DNA of 64,000 nucleotides from Streptomyces sp. HNM0574 (GTDB lineage: Bacteria > Actinomycetota > Actinomycetes > Streptomycetales > Streptomycetaceae), in contig NZ_JAASAH010000006.1 of the NCBI RefSeq assembly GCF_012726235.1, positions 62,001 through 126,000 on the forward strand, given 5' to 3'. The position numbers and the translations under genes were made by a program. Positions 53,003 through 63,076 of this stretch are shown here, piece after piece. The notes under the pieces were generated by a model. It was not told the DNA's origin. It did no database searches and saw only the letters and a list, made by a program, of their open reading frames with translations. The number at the start of each line of letters is the position of its first letter. Position 1 is the first letter of the stretch.

Positions 53003-53371
53003 GTGTCCCACGACACCGGAGGCCGCAGCGGCCTCCTCACCACAGCGTCCGCGCTGCGCTGCCCGCACGGCGGCAGTGTGCGCGTGGACACCGCAGGCAC
53101 CTCGGCGGTCCGGGTGCGCGGCGCCCGACTCGCGTCCGCCGACGACGTGTTCACCGTCGTAGGCTGCCCGCACACCGACGGCGGGCGGCCCAGGCCGTGC
53201 ACCACGGTCCGTTTCACCCCGGGCGCGGACGGCGCCGGGGGCGGAGGGGTCCTCGCCGGCGGGCGGCCGGTTCTGCTGAGCGGCACCGCCGCGCAGTGCT
53301 TCGCCGATGATCTGACGCCGCACGGGCCGCCCGTCGCGGACACCGCACCACAGGGGGTGAGCTGCCGATGA
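53003..53371 (+). CDS. PAAR-like spike tip protein
   Basis: A 122-residue protein with the spacing of a DUF4280-type PAAR-like domain: ALRCPHGGSVRV near the N-terminus, DDVFTVVGCPH, PCTTVRFTPGAD, and GGRPVLLSGTAAQCFADDLTPHG. The conserved cysteines and histidines could hold the tip metal. It lies between the spike and gp25 genes, where Afp10/PVC10 tips are encoded. The ribosome site for GTG 53003 is weak. Confidence 0.75.
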   Translation: MSHDTGGRSGLLTTASALRCPHGGSVRVDTAGTSAVRVRGARLASADDVFTVVGCPHTDGGRPRPCTTVRFTPGADGAGGGGVLAGGRPVLLSGTAAQCFADDLTPHGPPVADTAPQGVSCR

Positions 53372-53751
53372 CCACGCGCCTGCCGCGCACCGACATCGCG
53401 TTCCCGTTCCGTACGGACCGGCGCGGGCGTACCGCGCACGCGCCGTACGAGGAGCATGTACGGGATCTGATCGAGCAGTTGCTGTTCACGAGTCCGGGGG
53501 AGCGGGTGATGCGCCCGGACTTCGGCTGCGGGCTGCTGGACCTGGCCTTCGCGCCGAACAGCCCCGAACTCGCCGCCACCGTGGAGCTGTCCGTGCAGGG
53601 CGCCCTGCAGCGCTGGCTCGGTGAGCTGATCGAGGTGGAGGGCGTCGACGTGGAGAACGAGGAGGAGACGGTGCGGGTCCGGCTCCGGTACGTCGTCCGC
53701 GACGGCGCGGGCCGCCGCGACGAGATATTCGAGGGGAGGGCGGCCGCGTGA
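53368..53751 (+). CDS. gp25/GPW-like baseplate wedge protein
   Basis: A 127-residue gp25 homolog (Afp9/PVC9). The family signature EEHVRDLIEQLLFTSPGERV followed by MRPDFGCGLLDLAFAPN is intact. These proteins start sheath polymerisation at the baseplate. It overlaps both neighbours by four bases (ATGA and GTGA). Confidence 0.95.
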   Translation: MTTRLPRTDIAFPFRTDRRGRTAHAPYEEHVRDLIEQLLFTSPGERVMRPDFGCGLLDLAFAPNSPELAATVELSVQGALQRWLGELIEVEGVDVENEEETVRVRLRYVVRDGAGRRDEIFEGRAAA

Positions 53752-56700
53752 GCAGCATCGGCGCGAACAGCGGCCCCGCGACGGGCACTTCGGCCACGGA
53801 CAGCGGCACCGGAACGGTCTGCCGGGACGACGCGCGGCGCGGCAAGGTACGGGCGGCCGCGCTCGGCGGCGTCGACGGGGTGGAGGTCGGCGACGACGGC
53901 CGCACGCTCACCGTGACGTTCCTCGGCAAGGCCCCGCACGGCATCGGCCCCGGCAACGTCCGCATCGACGGCGGCCGCCGGATCACCGGGCTGACCGCCG
54001 AGCGGGTGCGGGTCGAGCGGGAGGAGGACGCGGAGCTGGACGACCGGCTGCTGGTGACCCTCGACCGCACCGGCGACACCTCCCGCTACCGGCTCTCCCT
54101 CGTCGCCGAGGGGCCCGGCGGACGCCCGGGCACCGACCCGTACCCCGGCTTCGACCAGCGGTACTTCCAGGCCGGGTTCACCTTCGGCACGGACTGCCCC
54201 TCGCCCTTCGACTGCGCGGACGAGGAGCCCTGCGACGGGCACGCGGCGGCCGCGCCCGGCGGCGCCCCCGCGCCCGTCATCGACTACACGGCCCGCGACT
54301 TCGACACCCTGCGCCAGGCCGTGCTGGACCGGCTCGCGCTGACCGCGCCGGACTGGCGCGAGCGGCACGCCGCCGACCTGGGCACCACCCTCGTCGAACT
54401 GCTCGCGCACACCGCCGACCGGATCAGCTACCAGCAGGACGCCGTCGCCACCGAGGCGTACCTGGACACCGCCCGCCGCCGGGTCTCCGTCCGCCGGCAC
54501 GTGCGGCTGATCGACTACCCGATGCACGACGGCTGCAACGCGCGCACCTTCGTCACCCTGGAGGTCGCCGCACCGCTCGAACTGCGGCCCGGCAGCTACC
54601 GGTTCGCCGCCGTCGACTTCCGCACCCCCGGCCTGCACGAGCCGCCCGCGCCCGGCACCGTCCTCGACGAGGAGGAGCTGACGGCGCTGGACGAGCGCGG
54701 CGCGGCCGAGATCTTCGAACCGCTGGACGACCGCCCGCTGCGCCTCCGCCCGGCGCACAACGCGATCCGCCTGTGGACCTGGGGCGACGAGCGCTGCGTC
54801 CTGCCCCGCGGCGCCACCTCGGCGACCCTGCGCGACGAGTGGGCCGACGAGACCCGCACCTCCCGCCTGCTCCGGCTGCGCCCCGGCGACCTGCTCGTCC
54901 TGGAGGAAGTACGCGGCCCGCGCACCGGCACCCCGGGCGACGCGGACCCGGCGCACCGGCAGGCCGTCCGGCTCACCTCCGTCACGGAGGGCGTCGACGA
55001 ACTGGAGGGCCGGCCCGTGCTGGAGGTGACCTGGGCGGAGGAGGACGCGCTCGGTTTCCCGCTGGTGCTGTCCACCGTCGCGGGCCCGGACTGCGCCCCG
55101 GTGGCGGACGTGAGCCTCGCGCGGGGCAACACCGTCCTCGCCGACCACGGCCGCACCCTCACCCGGTGCGGCGCCGCGCCGGAGACGGCCGTGCTGCCCA
55201 CCGAACCGGCCGTGCTGCCGTCCTGCGAGCCCGCGCCGGGCTGCGCGGACCGTCACGGCGGGAACGCCCCCGCCCGCCTGGTCAACTCCCTGCTGCGGAA
55301 GGCGGATCACGGCCTCCAGCTCACCCCGGTGTCCGTGCGCGAGCTGCACACCACGCTCGGCGCCGAGCACACCACCCGCGCCGGGATCGGCCTGGAGAAC
55401 GCCGGGCTGCGCGGCGAGCGGGTGTACCCGGCGACGGTGCACGGGCAGGCGGCGGCGCTGCGCACGCTGCTCGCCCAGTCCGTCTACCCGGGCATCGTCC
55501 CCACGCCCCGCCCCGTCCTCGCCAACCCGGGCGTGGTGCAGGCCGTGCCGTACCCCGAGCCCCGGCACATCGCCGCCGGGCAGGCCGCCGAGCTCGCGGC
55601 GCTCCCGGCACGGGTCGCCGCCAGGCTGACCCAGCTGTGGCGTTCGGCGCGGGACCACGACGGGCTCGGGGACGCGGAGATCGCCGAGCTGACCGTCCTG
55701 TTCGGGCTGCGGACGCTGGAGCGCGTCGCCCTGCGCGAGCAGCCCGTCCCGGCCCTGCGCGAACTCCTGCACCGCGGCGACCAGTTGCTCACCGACAAGC
55801 TGCGCCGCCTGGAGATCCTCACCGCCCGCGCCCGCGCGGGCACCGTGCTCGACGGCCGCATCGCCTGGGAGATCGCGCACACCTGGGGCGAGCCCTACGC
55901 GGCGAACCTGCACCCCGAGGACCCGGTGCTGCACGGCCCGGCCTCGGCCGTCGCCGCGCAGGACCCGCGCGCCGCGCTGCCCGCCGTCGTCGCCGACGAC
56001 GGCACCCACCGCTGGCACCCCCGCCGCGACCTGCTGGACAGCGGCCCCCACGACCGGCACCTCACCGGCGAACTGGAGGACGACGGCCGGCTCGCGCTGC
56101 GCTTCGGCGACGGCCGCTACGGCGCCGCGCCCGAGCCCGGCGCCACCCTCGCACTGCACTACCGCACCGGCGGCGGCACCGCGGGCAACGTCGGCGCCGA
56201 GGCCATCGGCCACCTGGTGCTGTGCCGGGACCCCGAGGAGGTGGACGCGGCCGAGCTCCCGCCCGTCGCCGGGGTCCGCAACCCGCTCCCGGCCGTCGGC
56301 GGCACCGAGCCCGAACCCGTCGACCAGGTACGCCAGTTGGCGCCCCTCGACCTCAAGCGGGAGCGGCTGCGCGCCGTCACCGCCGAGGACTACGCGCACC
56401 TCGCCTCGCGCGTCCCCGGCGTGCAGCGCGCGGCGGCCGAGATCCGGTGGACCGGCAGCCTCGCCGAGGCGCACGTCGCGATCGACGCGCGCGGCAGCGG
56501 CGAGCCCTCGCGGGCGCTGCTGGAGACCGTCGAACAGGAGCTGGAGGGCCGCCGCCGGATCGGGCACGACCTCGTCGTCCGCGCGGCCAGGCCGGTGCCC
56601 CTGGACATCGCCCTGACGGTCTGCGCGGCGCCGGGACACCAGCACGGGCAGATCCTCGCCGAACTGCACCGGGTGCTCGGCCCGCGGGCGCTGCCCGGCG

Positions 56701-56966
56701 GGCGCGGGCCCGGCTTCTTTCACCCGGACGCGCTGACCTTCGGCGAACCGGTGCGGCTGTCCCGGCTGGTGGCCGCGGCCGCCGCGGTGCAGGGGGTGGA
56801 GAGCCTCCGGGTGACCAGACTGCGCAGGCAGTTCCACGAGGACCGAGGAGAACTGGAGGACGGAGTGCTGCGGCTGGGACCGCTGGAGATCGCGCAGTGC
56901 GACAACGACCCCGCGCTGCCCGAGAACGGCAGGCTGGAGATCACGCTCGCCGGAGGTGACCGATGA
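53748..56966 (+). CDS. Large baseplate J-like protein (Cis11 type)
   Basis: A 1072-residue baseplate wedge component. Features: a Cys motif C-x5-C-x5-C near residues 148-160, as in related putative baseplate assembly proteins; then IDYTARDFDTLRQAVLDRLA and LGTTLVELLAHTADRISYQQ, the conserved start of the J-like domain; a long middle region of tail-wall-like strands; ALRFGDGRYGAAPEPGATL; and the C-terminal gp47/J core (AVTAEDYAHLASRVPGVQRA ... ILAELHRVLG). GTG 53748 overlaps gp25. Confidence 0.9.
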   Translation: MSSIGANSGPATGTSATDSGTGTVCRDDARRGKVRAAALGGVDGVEVGDDGRTLTVTFLGKAPHGIGPGNVRIDGGRRITGLTAERVRVEREEDAELDDRLLVTLDRTGDTSRYRLSLVAEGPGGRPGTDPYPGFDQRYFQAGFTFGTDCPSPFDCADEEPCDGHAAAAPGGAPAPVIDYTARDFDTLRQAVLDRLALTAPDWRERHAADLGTTLVELLAHTADRISYQQDAVATEAYLDTARRRVSVRRHVRLIDYPMHDGCNARTFVTLEVAAPLELRPGSYRFAAVDFRTPGLHEPPAPGTVLDEEELTALDERGAAEIFEPLDDRPLRLRPAHNAIRLWTWGDERCVLPRGATSATLRDEWADETRTSRLLRLRPGDLLVLEEVRGPRTGTPGDADPAHRQAVRLTSVTEGVDELEGRPVLEVTWAEEDALGFPLVLSTVAGPDCAPVADVSLARGNTVLADHGRTLTRCGAAPETAVLPTEPAVLPSCEPAPGCADRHGGNAPARLVNSLLRKADHGLQLTPVSVRELHTTLGAEHTTRAGIGLENAGLRGERVYPATVHGQAAALRTLLAQSVYPGIVPTPRPVLANPGVVQAVPYPEPRHIAAGQAAELAALPARVAARLTQLWRSARDHDGLGDAEIAELTVLFGLRTLERVALREQPVPALRELLHRGDQLLTDKLRRLEILTARARAGTVLDGRIAWEIAHTWGEPYAANLHPEDPVLHGPASAVAAQDPRAALPAVVADDGTHRWHPRRDLLDSGPHDRHLTGELEDDGRLALRFGDGRYGAAPEPGATLALHYRTGGGTAGNVGAEAIGHLVLCRDPEEVDAAELPPVAGVRNPLPAVGGTEPEPVDQVRQLAPLDLKRERLRAVTAEDYAHLASRVPGVQRAAAEIRWTGSLAEAHVAIDARGSGEPSRALLETVEQELEGRRRIGHDLVVRAARPVPLDIALTVCAAPGHQHGQILAELHRVLGPRALPGGRGPGFFHPDALTFGEPVRLSRLVAAAAAVQGVESLRVTRLRRQFHEDRGELEDGVLRLGPLEIAQCDNDPALPENGRLEITLAGGDR

Positions 56967-59900
56967 ACCCGGCACCCCTCGGCCACCCCGCCGACGACGG
57001 CACCCTCGCGGGCTCCTGCGGCTGCGGCTGCACCGGGCACGACGAGACCCGCGCCCCCGAGGCCCCGCACAACCCGCCGGGCCGCACGGCGCTCGCGCTG
57101 CGCACCGGCACCCACGCCACGTTCCTGGCGGCCATGCTCGACCGGCTCGCCTCGCCCGCGTACCCGGCGCTGCGCGGCCTGACGGCCCGCACCACCGACG
57201 ACCCGGCGATCGCGTTGCTCGACGCCTGGGCCGTCCTCGGCGACATGCTCACCTTCCACTCGGAACGGATCGCCGACGAGGGCTACGTGAGGACGGCCGA
57301 CGAGCACCGCTCGCTCGCGCTGCTGGCCCGGCTCGTCGGCCACCGCCCCCGCCCCGGCGTCGCGGCGAGCACCCATCTCGCGTACACCGTCGACCGCGAT
57401 CCCCGCGCCGGCGAGGACGCCGAGGTGCTGATCCCGCGCGGTTCCCGCAGCCACAGCGTGCCCACCGGCTCCGAGGACGAGGCGCAGACCTACGAGACGG
57501 ACGAGGACCTGCGCGCCCGCGCCGCCTGGAACCGGCTGGCGGTACGGCGCCGCCGCCCGGCGCTGATCGTCCCCGGCGACCTGGAGAAGCGCTCGGAGAT
57601 CTACGTCGCGGGCACCGCGAACCCGCCCAGGAAGGGCGACAAGCTGCTGTTCGTCTTCGGCGGCGGCAAGCACCGGCTGCTCCCGGTCGCCGGGACCCGC
57701 ATCGACCGCGAGGACGAACTGACCGCGCTGCGCCTCCCGCGCACCGCCCCGCCCACCCTGAACGAACTGGTGGAACTGCTCCGCGCCTGGATCACCGTCC
57801 CCGAACCCCCGGAGCCGGGGGCCGAGGACGAGAAGGCCGAGGAGCGCCCCGCGCCCAACCCGCGCCCCGCGAGCAGGCTGATCGAGGACTTCGACGAGCA
57901 GGTCCTGGCCCCGCTCCGCGAGGACCTGGGCTCGCTCACCACCCCGGGCGGCTTCGTCCGCCGGCTCGGCCCGCCCCGTGAACGCCTCGCCGAGGCCCAG
58001 GCCCTGGCCGCGCCGTACGAGAAGCCCGCGGCGTGGTTCGGGCAGCTCGGCGCCATGTTCGGCGAACTGGCCGAGCGCGCCGCCGAGCTGGGCTCCGTCG
58101 AGATGCCCGCGCCGCCCGCGCCCGCGGCCGCCGAGGGCACCCCGGCCCTGCGCGCCCTCGACAGCGTGCTGCCCGCCTTCCGGCCGTCGGCCTCCCGCGC
58201 CCCCCGCCCGCTGAGCACCACCGGCGCGGGCCCCGAGGCCGGTGCCGGGCTCGCCGCCGAGCTGCTGACCGCGCTCGAACCGGGCGCCGGCCAGGAGCTG
58301 TACCGGGCCTGGCGGCGTGCCGAACCGGCGGCGGCGCTCGCGCCCTCGGTGCCGGACGCGCTGCGCGAGCTGCTGTCCATGCGGGTCACGGCCGCGCCGT
58401 TCGGCGCCACAGCCCCGCTCAAGCCGGTGCAGGACGAGGGCGGCCGGGTCGTGTCGCAGACCGACTGGCCGCTCACCGGCGCCGAACTCACCAGCATCCG
58501 CGTGGTGTTCGACCCGGCGGGCAAGGTGCCCGAGCGTGCCGAGTTCGGCTACGCGCGCTTCGACATCTCGCGCCAGCGCACCGAGTCGCTGCCCGCCGAC
58601 ACCACGTTCACCCTCGGCCCGGGACGCGTCGAGGTGCAGACCCGCACCGGCCAGGACCACACCCTGAACTGGCTGAACCGGCGCCCGGAGAACTCGCAGG
58701 AGCCCGGCGTCACCGTCCGCCTGCTGCCCGGCCTGCCCGAGCGCACGGTCTTCGTCTCCCGGCCCGACGACGAGGGCGCCGTCCAGGTCGCCGTGCACAA
58801 CGGCGAGACCGCCGACTGGCAGCTCAAGCCCGGCGAGGCGCGCCGGCAGCGGCAGGGCGGCCTGGAGATCACCGCGCGCTACACCTCGCGCAGCGAACCG
58901 GCCGCGATCGAGATCGGCCTCGCCTCCGTCCCGGACGCCGAGAACCGCAGGGTGCTGCGGCTCGACGGCGTGCACGAGGAGATCGAGGTCGGCAGCCGCG
59001 TCGCCGTCGAACGCCCCCGCAAGGGCGCGAAGGGCGGGGTGCCCGGAGACCCGGCGCTGGCGTTCGTCACCAGCCGCGTCACCGCCGTCCGCACCGCGAG
59101 CTACGCGGACTACGGCATCACCGGACGCGGCACCGAACTCACCCTCGCCGACCCCTGGCTCGACGAGCACGACGTGCTGCTCTCGCACATCAGGGACACC
59201 ACGGTGCATGCCGCCGGGACCGGACTGCGGCTCGCCGACGAGCCGTTGGAGGACGACGTCCACGGCAACGAGATCGCGCTGGACACCCTCTACGAGGGCC
59301 TGCGCCCCGGGCGCACCGTCGCGGTCAGCGGCGAGCGCACCGACGTCCCGCACACCACCGGGGTGCCCGGCACCGAACTCGCCGTCATCGCCCGCGCCGA
59401 GCAGTACCTCGACCCGGCCCGGCCCGGCGACCGCGTGCACACGGTGCTCACCCTCACCGGCGACCTGAACCACCGCTACCGGCGCGACACCGTCCGCATC
59501 CAGGGCAACGTCGTCCCCGCCACCCACGGCGAGAGCCGCGAGGAGGCCATCGGCAGCGGCGACGCGGGCCGCCGCCACCAGACGTTCACGCTCTGGCAGG
59601 AGCCGCTGACCTGGCTGCCCGACGCGGGCCCGCTCGGCGCCAGGCCCACCCTGGAACTGAGGGTCGACGGGCTGCTCTGGCACCCCGTCGACAGCCTCGC
59701 GGGCCGCGGCCCGGCCGAGCGCGTCTACGTCATCGGCAGCGACGGCGAGGGCCGCACCACCGTCACCTTCGGCGACGGCGTGCACGGGGCGCGGCTGCCC
59801 TCCGGCCACGAGAACGTCCGGGCCCGCTACCGCTTCGGCACCGGCGCCGGGGCGAACGTCCCCGCCCGGCGCATCACCCAGCCCGTCACCCGGCCGCTCG

Positions 59901-60799
59901 GTGTCACCGGCGTCACCAACCCGGTGCCCGCGAGCGGCGGCGCCGACCCGGACGGCCCCGCGCACGCCGCGCAGGCCCGCCGTCCCGGACGGCTCCCGGC
60001 CGGACGGCGCCGCATCCCGCTCGCCGTCTCCGCGCTCGACCGGCTCGTCTCCGTGCAGGACTACGAGGACTTCGCCCGCTCCCGCGCCGGCATCGGCCGG
60101 GCCGTGGCCCGCGAGGTCACCGACGGCAGGCGGCGGCTGCTGCACCTGACCGTCGCCGGGGACGACGACGTGCCCCTGGAGCCGGACTCCCGCACCCTGC
60201 GCGCCCTCCGCTCCGCGCTCGCCACCTACGGCGACGCGCGGCTGCCGGTCCGGGTGGACGTGCGCGAGCCCGTGCTCCTCGTCGTCGCCGCGAAGGTCAA
60301 GGTCGCCCGCGACCACGCCTGGCGGCACGTCGAGCCCCGGCTGCGCGAAGCGCTCACGGCCGAACTCGGCTTCCAGGGAAGGGAACTGGCCGTTCCGGCG
60401 CAGCCCTCCGACGCGCTGGCCGTCGCGCACACGGTGCCCGGCGTCGACTGGATGGACCTCGACGTCTTCACCGGAATCCCGGCGGGCGCCACCCCGCAGC
60501 AGATCGTGGAGCGGCTGACCGAACCCGGGCCGCCGCGCACCGTCCCGGCCCGGCAGGCCGGCTTCGACGAGGAGTTCCACCGGGTCGCGGCGCCCGAGGG
60601 GGAGACCCTGAGCCACGTCGCGGCCGTGCACGGCATCTCCCTGGCCGAACTGCTGCGCCTCAACCCGGACATCACCGACACCCGGCGGCTGCCGCGCGGC
60701 CGCTCGGTGTGCGTCTTCCGCGGGATCAGGCCCGCACAGCTCGCCCTGCTGTCCCCGAACGCGGCGGACACGCTCGTCCTGACGGAGGTTGACCGATGA
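56963..60799 (+). CDS. Second large baseplate protein with C-terminal LysM (Cis12 type)
   Basis: A 1278-residue putative baseplate assembly protein. A short Cys-rich start (GSCGCGCTGHDE) precedes the segment ALRTGTHATFLAAMLDRLA. The middle contains a ~250-residue charged/Pro-rich insertion. The J-like core reads VTFGDGVHGARLPSGHENV and LDRLVSVQDYEDFARSRAGI. Residues ~1205-1255 (PEGETLSHVAAVHGISLAEL then LRLNPDITD) form a LysM-like domain, which I do not recall as standard for this component. It overlaps both neighbours by four bases. Confidence 0.85.
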   Translation: MNPAPLGHPADDGTLAGSCGCGCTGHDETRAPEAPHNPPGRTALALRTGTHATFLAAMLDRLASPAYPALRGLTARTTDDPAIALLDAWAVLGDMLTFHSERIADEGYVRTADEHRSLALLARLVGHRPRPGVAASTHLAYTVDRDPRAGEDAEVLIPRGSRSHSVPTGSEDEAQTYETDEDLRARAAWNRLAVRRRRPALIVPGDLEKRSEIYVAGTANPPRKGDKLLFVFGGGKHRLLPVAGTRIDREDELTALRLPRTAPPTLNELVELLRAWITVPEPPEPGAEDEKAEERPAPNPRPASRLIEDFDEQVLAPLREDLGSLTTPGGFVRRLGPPRERLAEAQALAAPYEKPAAWFGQLGAMFGELAERAAELGSVEMPAPPAPAAAEGTPALRALDSVLPAFRPSASRAPRPLSTTGAGPEAGAGLAAELLTALEPGAGQELYRAWRRAEPAAALAPSVPDALRELLSMRVTAAPFGATAPLKPVQDEGGRVVSQTDWPLTGAELTSIRVVFDPAGKVPERAEFGYARFDISRQRTESLPADTTFTLGPGRVEVQTRTGQDHTLNWLNRRPENSQEPGVTVRLLPGLPERTVFVSRPDDEGAVQVAVHNGETADWQLKPGEARRQRQGGLEITARYTSRSEPAAIEIGLASVPDAENRRVLRLDGVHEEIEVGSRVAVERPRKGAKGGVPGDPALAFVTSRVTAVRTASYADYGITGRGTELTLADPWLDEHDVLLSHIRDTTVHAAGTGLRLADEPLEDDVHGNEIALDTLYEGLRPGRTVAVSGERTDVPHTTGVPGTELAVIARAEQYLDPARPGDRVHTVLTLTGDLNHRYRRDTVRIQGNVVPATHGESREEAIGSGDAGRRHQTFTLWQEPLTWLPDAGPLGARPTLELRVDGLLWHPVDSLAGRGPAERVYVIGSDGEGRTTVTFGDGVHGARLPSGHENVRARYRFGTGAGANVPARRITQPVTRPLGVTGVTNPVPASGGADPDGPAHAAQARRPGRLPAGRRRIPLAVSALDRLVSVQDYEDFARSRAGIGRAVAREVTDGRRRLLHLTVAGDDDVPLEPDSRTLRALRSALATYGDARLPVRVDVREPVLLVVAAKVKVARDHAWRHVEPRLREALTAELGFQGRELAVPAQPSDALAVAHTVPGVDWMDLDVFTGIPAGATPQQIVERLTEPGPPRTVPARQAGFDEEFHRVAAPEGETLSHVAAVHGISLAELLRLNPDITDTRRLPRGRSVCVFRGIRPAQLALLSPNAADTLVLTEVDR

Positions 60800-62991
60800 C
60801 CAGGCAGCCGGACCATCTCGCCGATCTGCTGCCGCAGTGGCACCGCCTGCGGGACGCCGAGCAGGGCGAGCCGCTGCGCGCCCTGCTGGCCGTCGTCGCG
60901 GAACAGTCCGACCGGATCCGCACCCAGGTCGAACAGGGCTACGCGGACTGGTTCGTGGAGACCGCCGACGAGTGGGCGCTGCCGTACATCGGCGACCTCG
61001 TCGGCCACCGCCCGCTGCCCGGCTACGAGGGCGTCCTCGACCGCGCGGCCCGGGGCGGCGGTCCCGACGCCTCCGGGCGCCGGCTCGCCGAGGCGCTCTC
61101 CCCGCGCCGGGACGTGGCCGCCACCGTCGCCAACCGGCGCCGCAAGGGCACCCTGCCGCTGCTGGAGGAGCTCGCCGAGGGCGTCGCCGGCTGGCCGGCC
61201 CGCGCCGTCGAACTGTCCCGGCACCTCGCCCACCACCAGCCGGTACGGCTCTACGGCGCGGCCACCGAGCAGGCCGACGCGCGCCGCGCCGCCCGCGGCA
61301 GGCTCGCCGACGTCCGCGAGAGCGGCGAACTCGACCTGGCGGGCGGCCCGTTCGGCTCCGTCGCCCGCACCGTCGACGTGCGCCGCGCGGGCTCCCGGCA
61401 CCGGCAGGGCGGGCACACCCCGGCGGGCGTCGGCCTGTACGTGTGGCGGCTGCGCCCGTACTCCGTCACCCGCGCCCCCGCCTACTGCGTGGACCGGGCC
61501 CGCAATCTGTACACCTTCTCCATCCTGGGCAACGACACCCCGCTGGTGACCCGGCCCGAACCCGAGCCGCACGCCGCGCACATCGCCGCGCTGGACAACC
61601 TGCCCGACCGCATCGGCCGCCGCCGTCTCGCCGACCGGCTCGCCGACTACTACGGCCCGGGCAAGAGCTTCACCGTCTGGCGGGACAGCGCTCTCGAACA
61701 GCAGGGGCAGCACGGCGACACCGAGGCAGAGCCGGTGCCGATCGGGAACATCGTCGTCGCCGACCTCTCCGACTGGCGCTACCGTCCCAAGCGCGGCCAG
61801 ATCGCCGTCGACCCGGAGCTCGGCCGGATGGCCTTCGGCTCCCGCTCGGCGCCCCGGCACGGTGTCTGGGTCACCTACCACTACGCGTTCGCCGACGAAC
61901 TGGGCGGCGGCGAGTACGTCCGCGCCCGCGAGGAGATCCCGGACGCGACGGTCTACCGCGTCGGCCCCGGCGAACCCTTCGAGCGGATCATGGACGCCTA
62001 CACCCGGTGGCGCGAGGACCGCGCGGCCGGACGCTGCCCCGGCGAGGGCGTCATCGAGCTGGCGCACAGCGGCACCTGGCAGGAGCAGCTCGACTTCGAC
62101 CTGGAGGCCGGCGACCGGCTCCAGCTGCGCTCCGCCGAGGGCACCCGCCCCGTCGTCCGGCTGCTCGACTGGTACAGCAACCGGCCCGACGCGCTCAACA
62201 TCCGTGCCCCCGAGGGCGGTTGCCCGCCCGGCGAGGAACCGCGGATCGTGCTGGACGGGCTGCTCGTCACGGGCCGCGGGGTGCACGTGAGCGGGCCCGT
62301 CGGGTCCGTCGTCGTCCGCCACTCCACGCTGGTGCCCGGCTGGACCCTGGAGGAGGAGTGCGACCCGCACTCGCCGCAGGAGGCCAGCCTGGTGCTGGAG
62401 TCCACCACGGCCTGCGTCGAGATCGACCGCAGCATCCTCGGCACCATCGAGGTCATCGGCGACGAGGTCGGCACCGACCCGCTGCCGCTGCACCTGCGCG
62501 ACAGCATCCTCGACGCGACGGCCCACCACCGCGAGGCCCTCTCGGCCCCCGACTGCCGGCACGCGCACGCCGTGCTGCACGCGCACCGCAGCACCGTCAT
62601 CGGCGAGGTGCACACGCACGCCGTCCGGATCGCGGAGAACAGCATCTTCACCGGCCGGGTCTTCGTGGCCCGCCGCCAACTGGGCTGCGTGCGCTTCAGC
62701 TTCGTGCCCGAGGGCTCGCGCACCCCCCGCCGGTACCGCTGCGTCCCCGACCGCGAACGCCCGGACACCCGGCTGCTGCGCCCGCTCTTCAGCAGCGAAC
62801 GCTACGGAACACCCGCCTACGGACAGCTCGCCGACGGCTGCCCCGAGGCGATCCGGCGCGGCGCCGAGGACGGCGGCGAACAGGGCGCCTTCCACGACCT
62901 GTTCCAGCCGCAGCGCACCGACAGCCTCCGGGCCAGGATCGCCGAGTACACCCCGGCGGGAACGGATGCCGGAATCCTCTTCGTCACCTGA
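60796..62991 (+). CDS. eCIS tail protein with beta-helix-like C-terminal half
   Basis: A 731-residue protein. The N-terminal part (HLADLLPQWHRLRDAEQGEP, then QVEQGYADWFVETADEWALP and YIGDLVGHRP) is gpI-like and should join the baseplate. The C-terminal half (~470-640) contains successive turns like GLLVTGRGVHVSGPVGSVVV and VEIDRSILGTIEVIGDEVG, which look like a right-handed beta-helix, followed by a conserved end (RYGTPAYGQLADGCPEAIRR). It may be a fibre-like or receptor-contacting part of the particle. Confidence 0.78.
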   Translation: MTRQPDHLADLLPQWHRLRDAEQGEPLRALLAVVAEQSDRIRTQVEQGYADWFVETADEWALPYIGDLVGHRPLPGYEGVLDRAARGGGPDASGRRLAEALSPRRDVAATVANRRRKGTLPLLEELAEGVAGWPARAVELSRHLAHHQPVRLYGAATEQADARRAARGRLADVRESGELDLAGGPFGSVARTVDVRRAGSRHRQGGHTPAGVGLYVWRLRPYSVTRAPAYCVDRARNLYTFSILGNDTPLVTRPEPEPHAAHIAALDNLPDRIGRRRLADRLADYYGPGKSFTVWRDSALEQQGQHGDTEAEPVPIGNIVVADLSDWRYRPKRGQIAVDPELGRMAFGSRSAPRHGVWVTYHYAFADELGGGEYVRAREEIPDATVYRVGPGEPFERIMDAYTRWREDRAAGRCPGEGVIELAHSGTWQEQLDFDLEAGDRLQLRSAEGTRPVVRLLDWYSNRPDALNIRAPEGGCPPGEEPRIVLDGLLVTGRGVHVSGPVGSVVVRHSTLVPGWTLEEECDPHSPQEASLVLESTTACVEIDRSILGTIEVIGDEVGTDPLPLHLRDSILDATAHHREALSAPDCRHAHAVLHAHRSTVIGEVHTHAVRIAENSIFTGRVFVARRQLGCVRFSFVPEGSRTPRRYRCVPDRERPDTRLLRPLFSSERYGTPAYGQLADGCPEAIRRGAEDGGEQGAFHDLFQPQRTDSLRARIAEYTPAGTDAGILFVT

Positions 62992-63076
62992 ACCACGCAC
63001 CGACACCGTTCCGTCCGCCGACTTCCGCCACGCACCGCCCGCAGAGCACAGGGCACATCCGAGGGGGATCCCTTCC

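Noticed and set aside
34333..62991. Type VI secretion system
   Set aside because: Sheath and spike are shared, but TssJ/L/M membrane-complex genes and the two-gene TssB/C sheath are absent.
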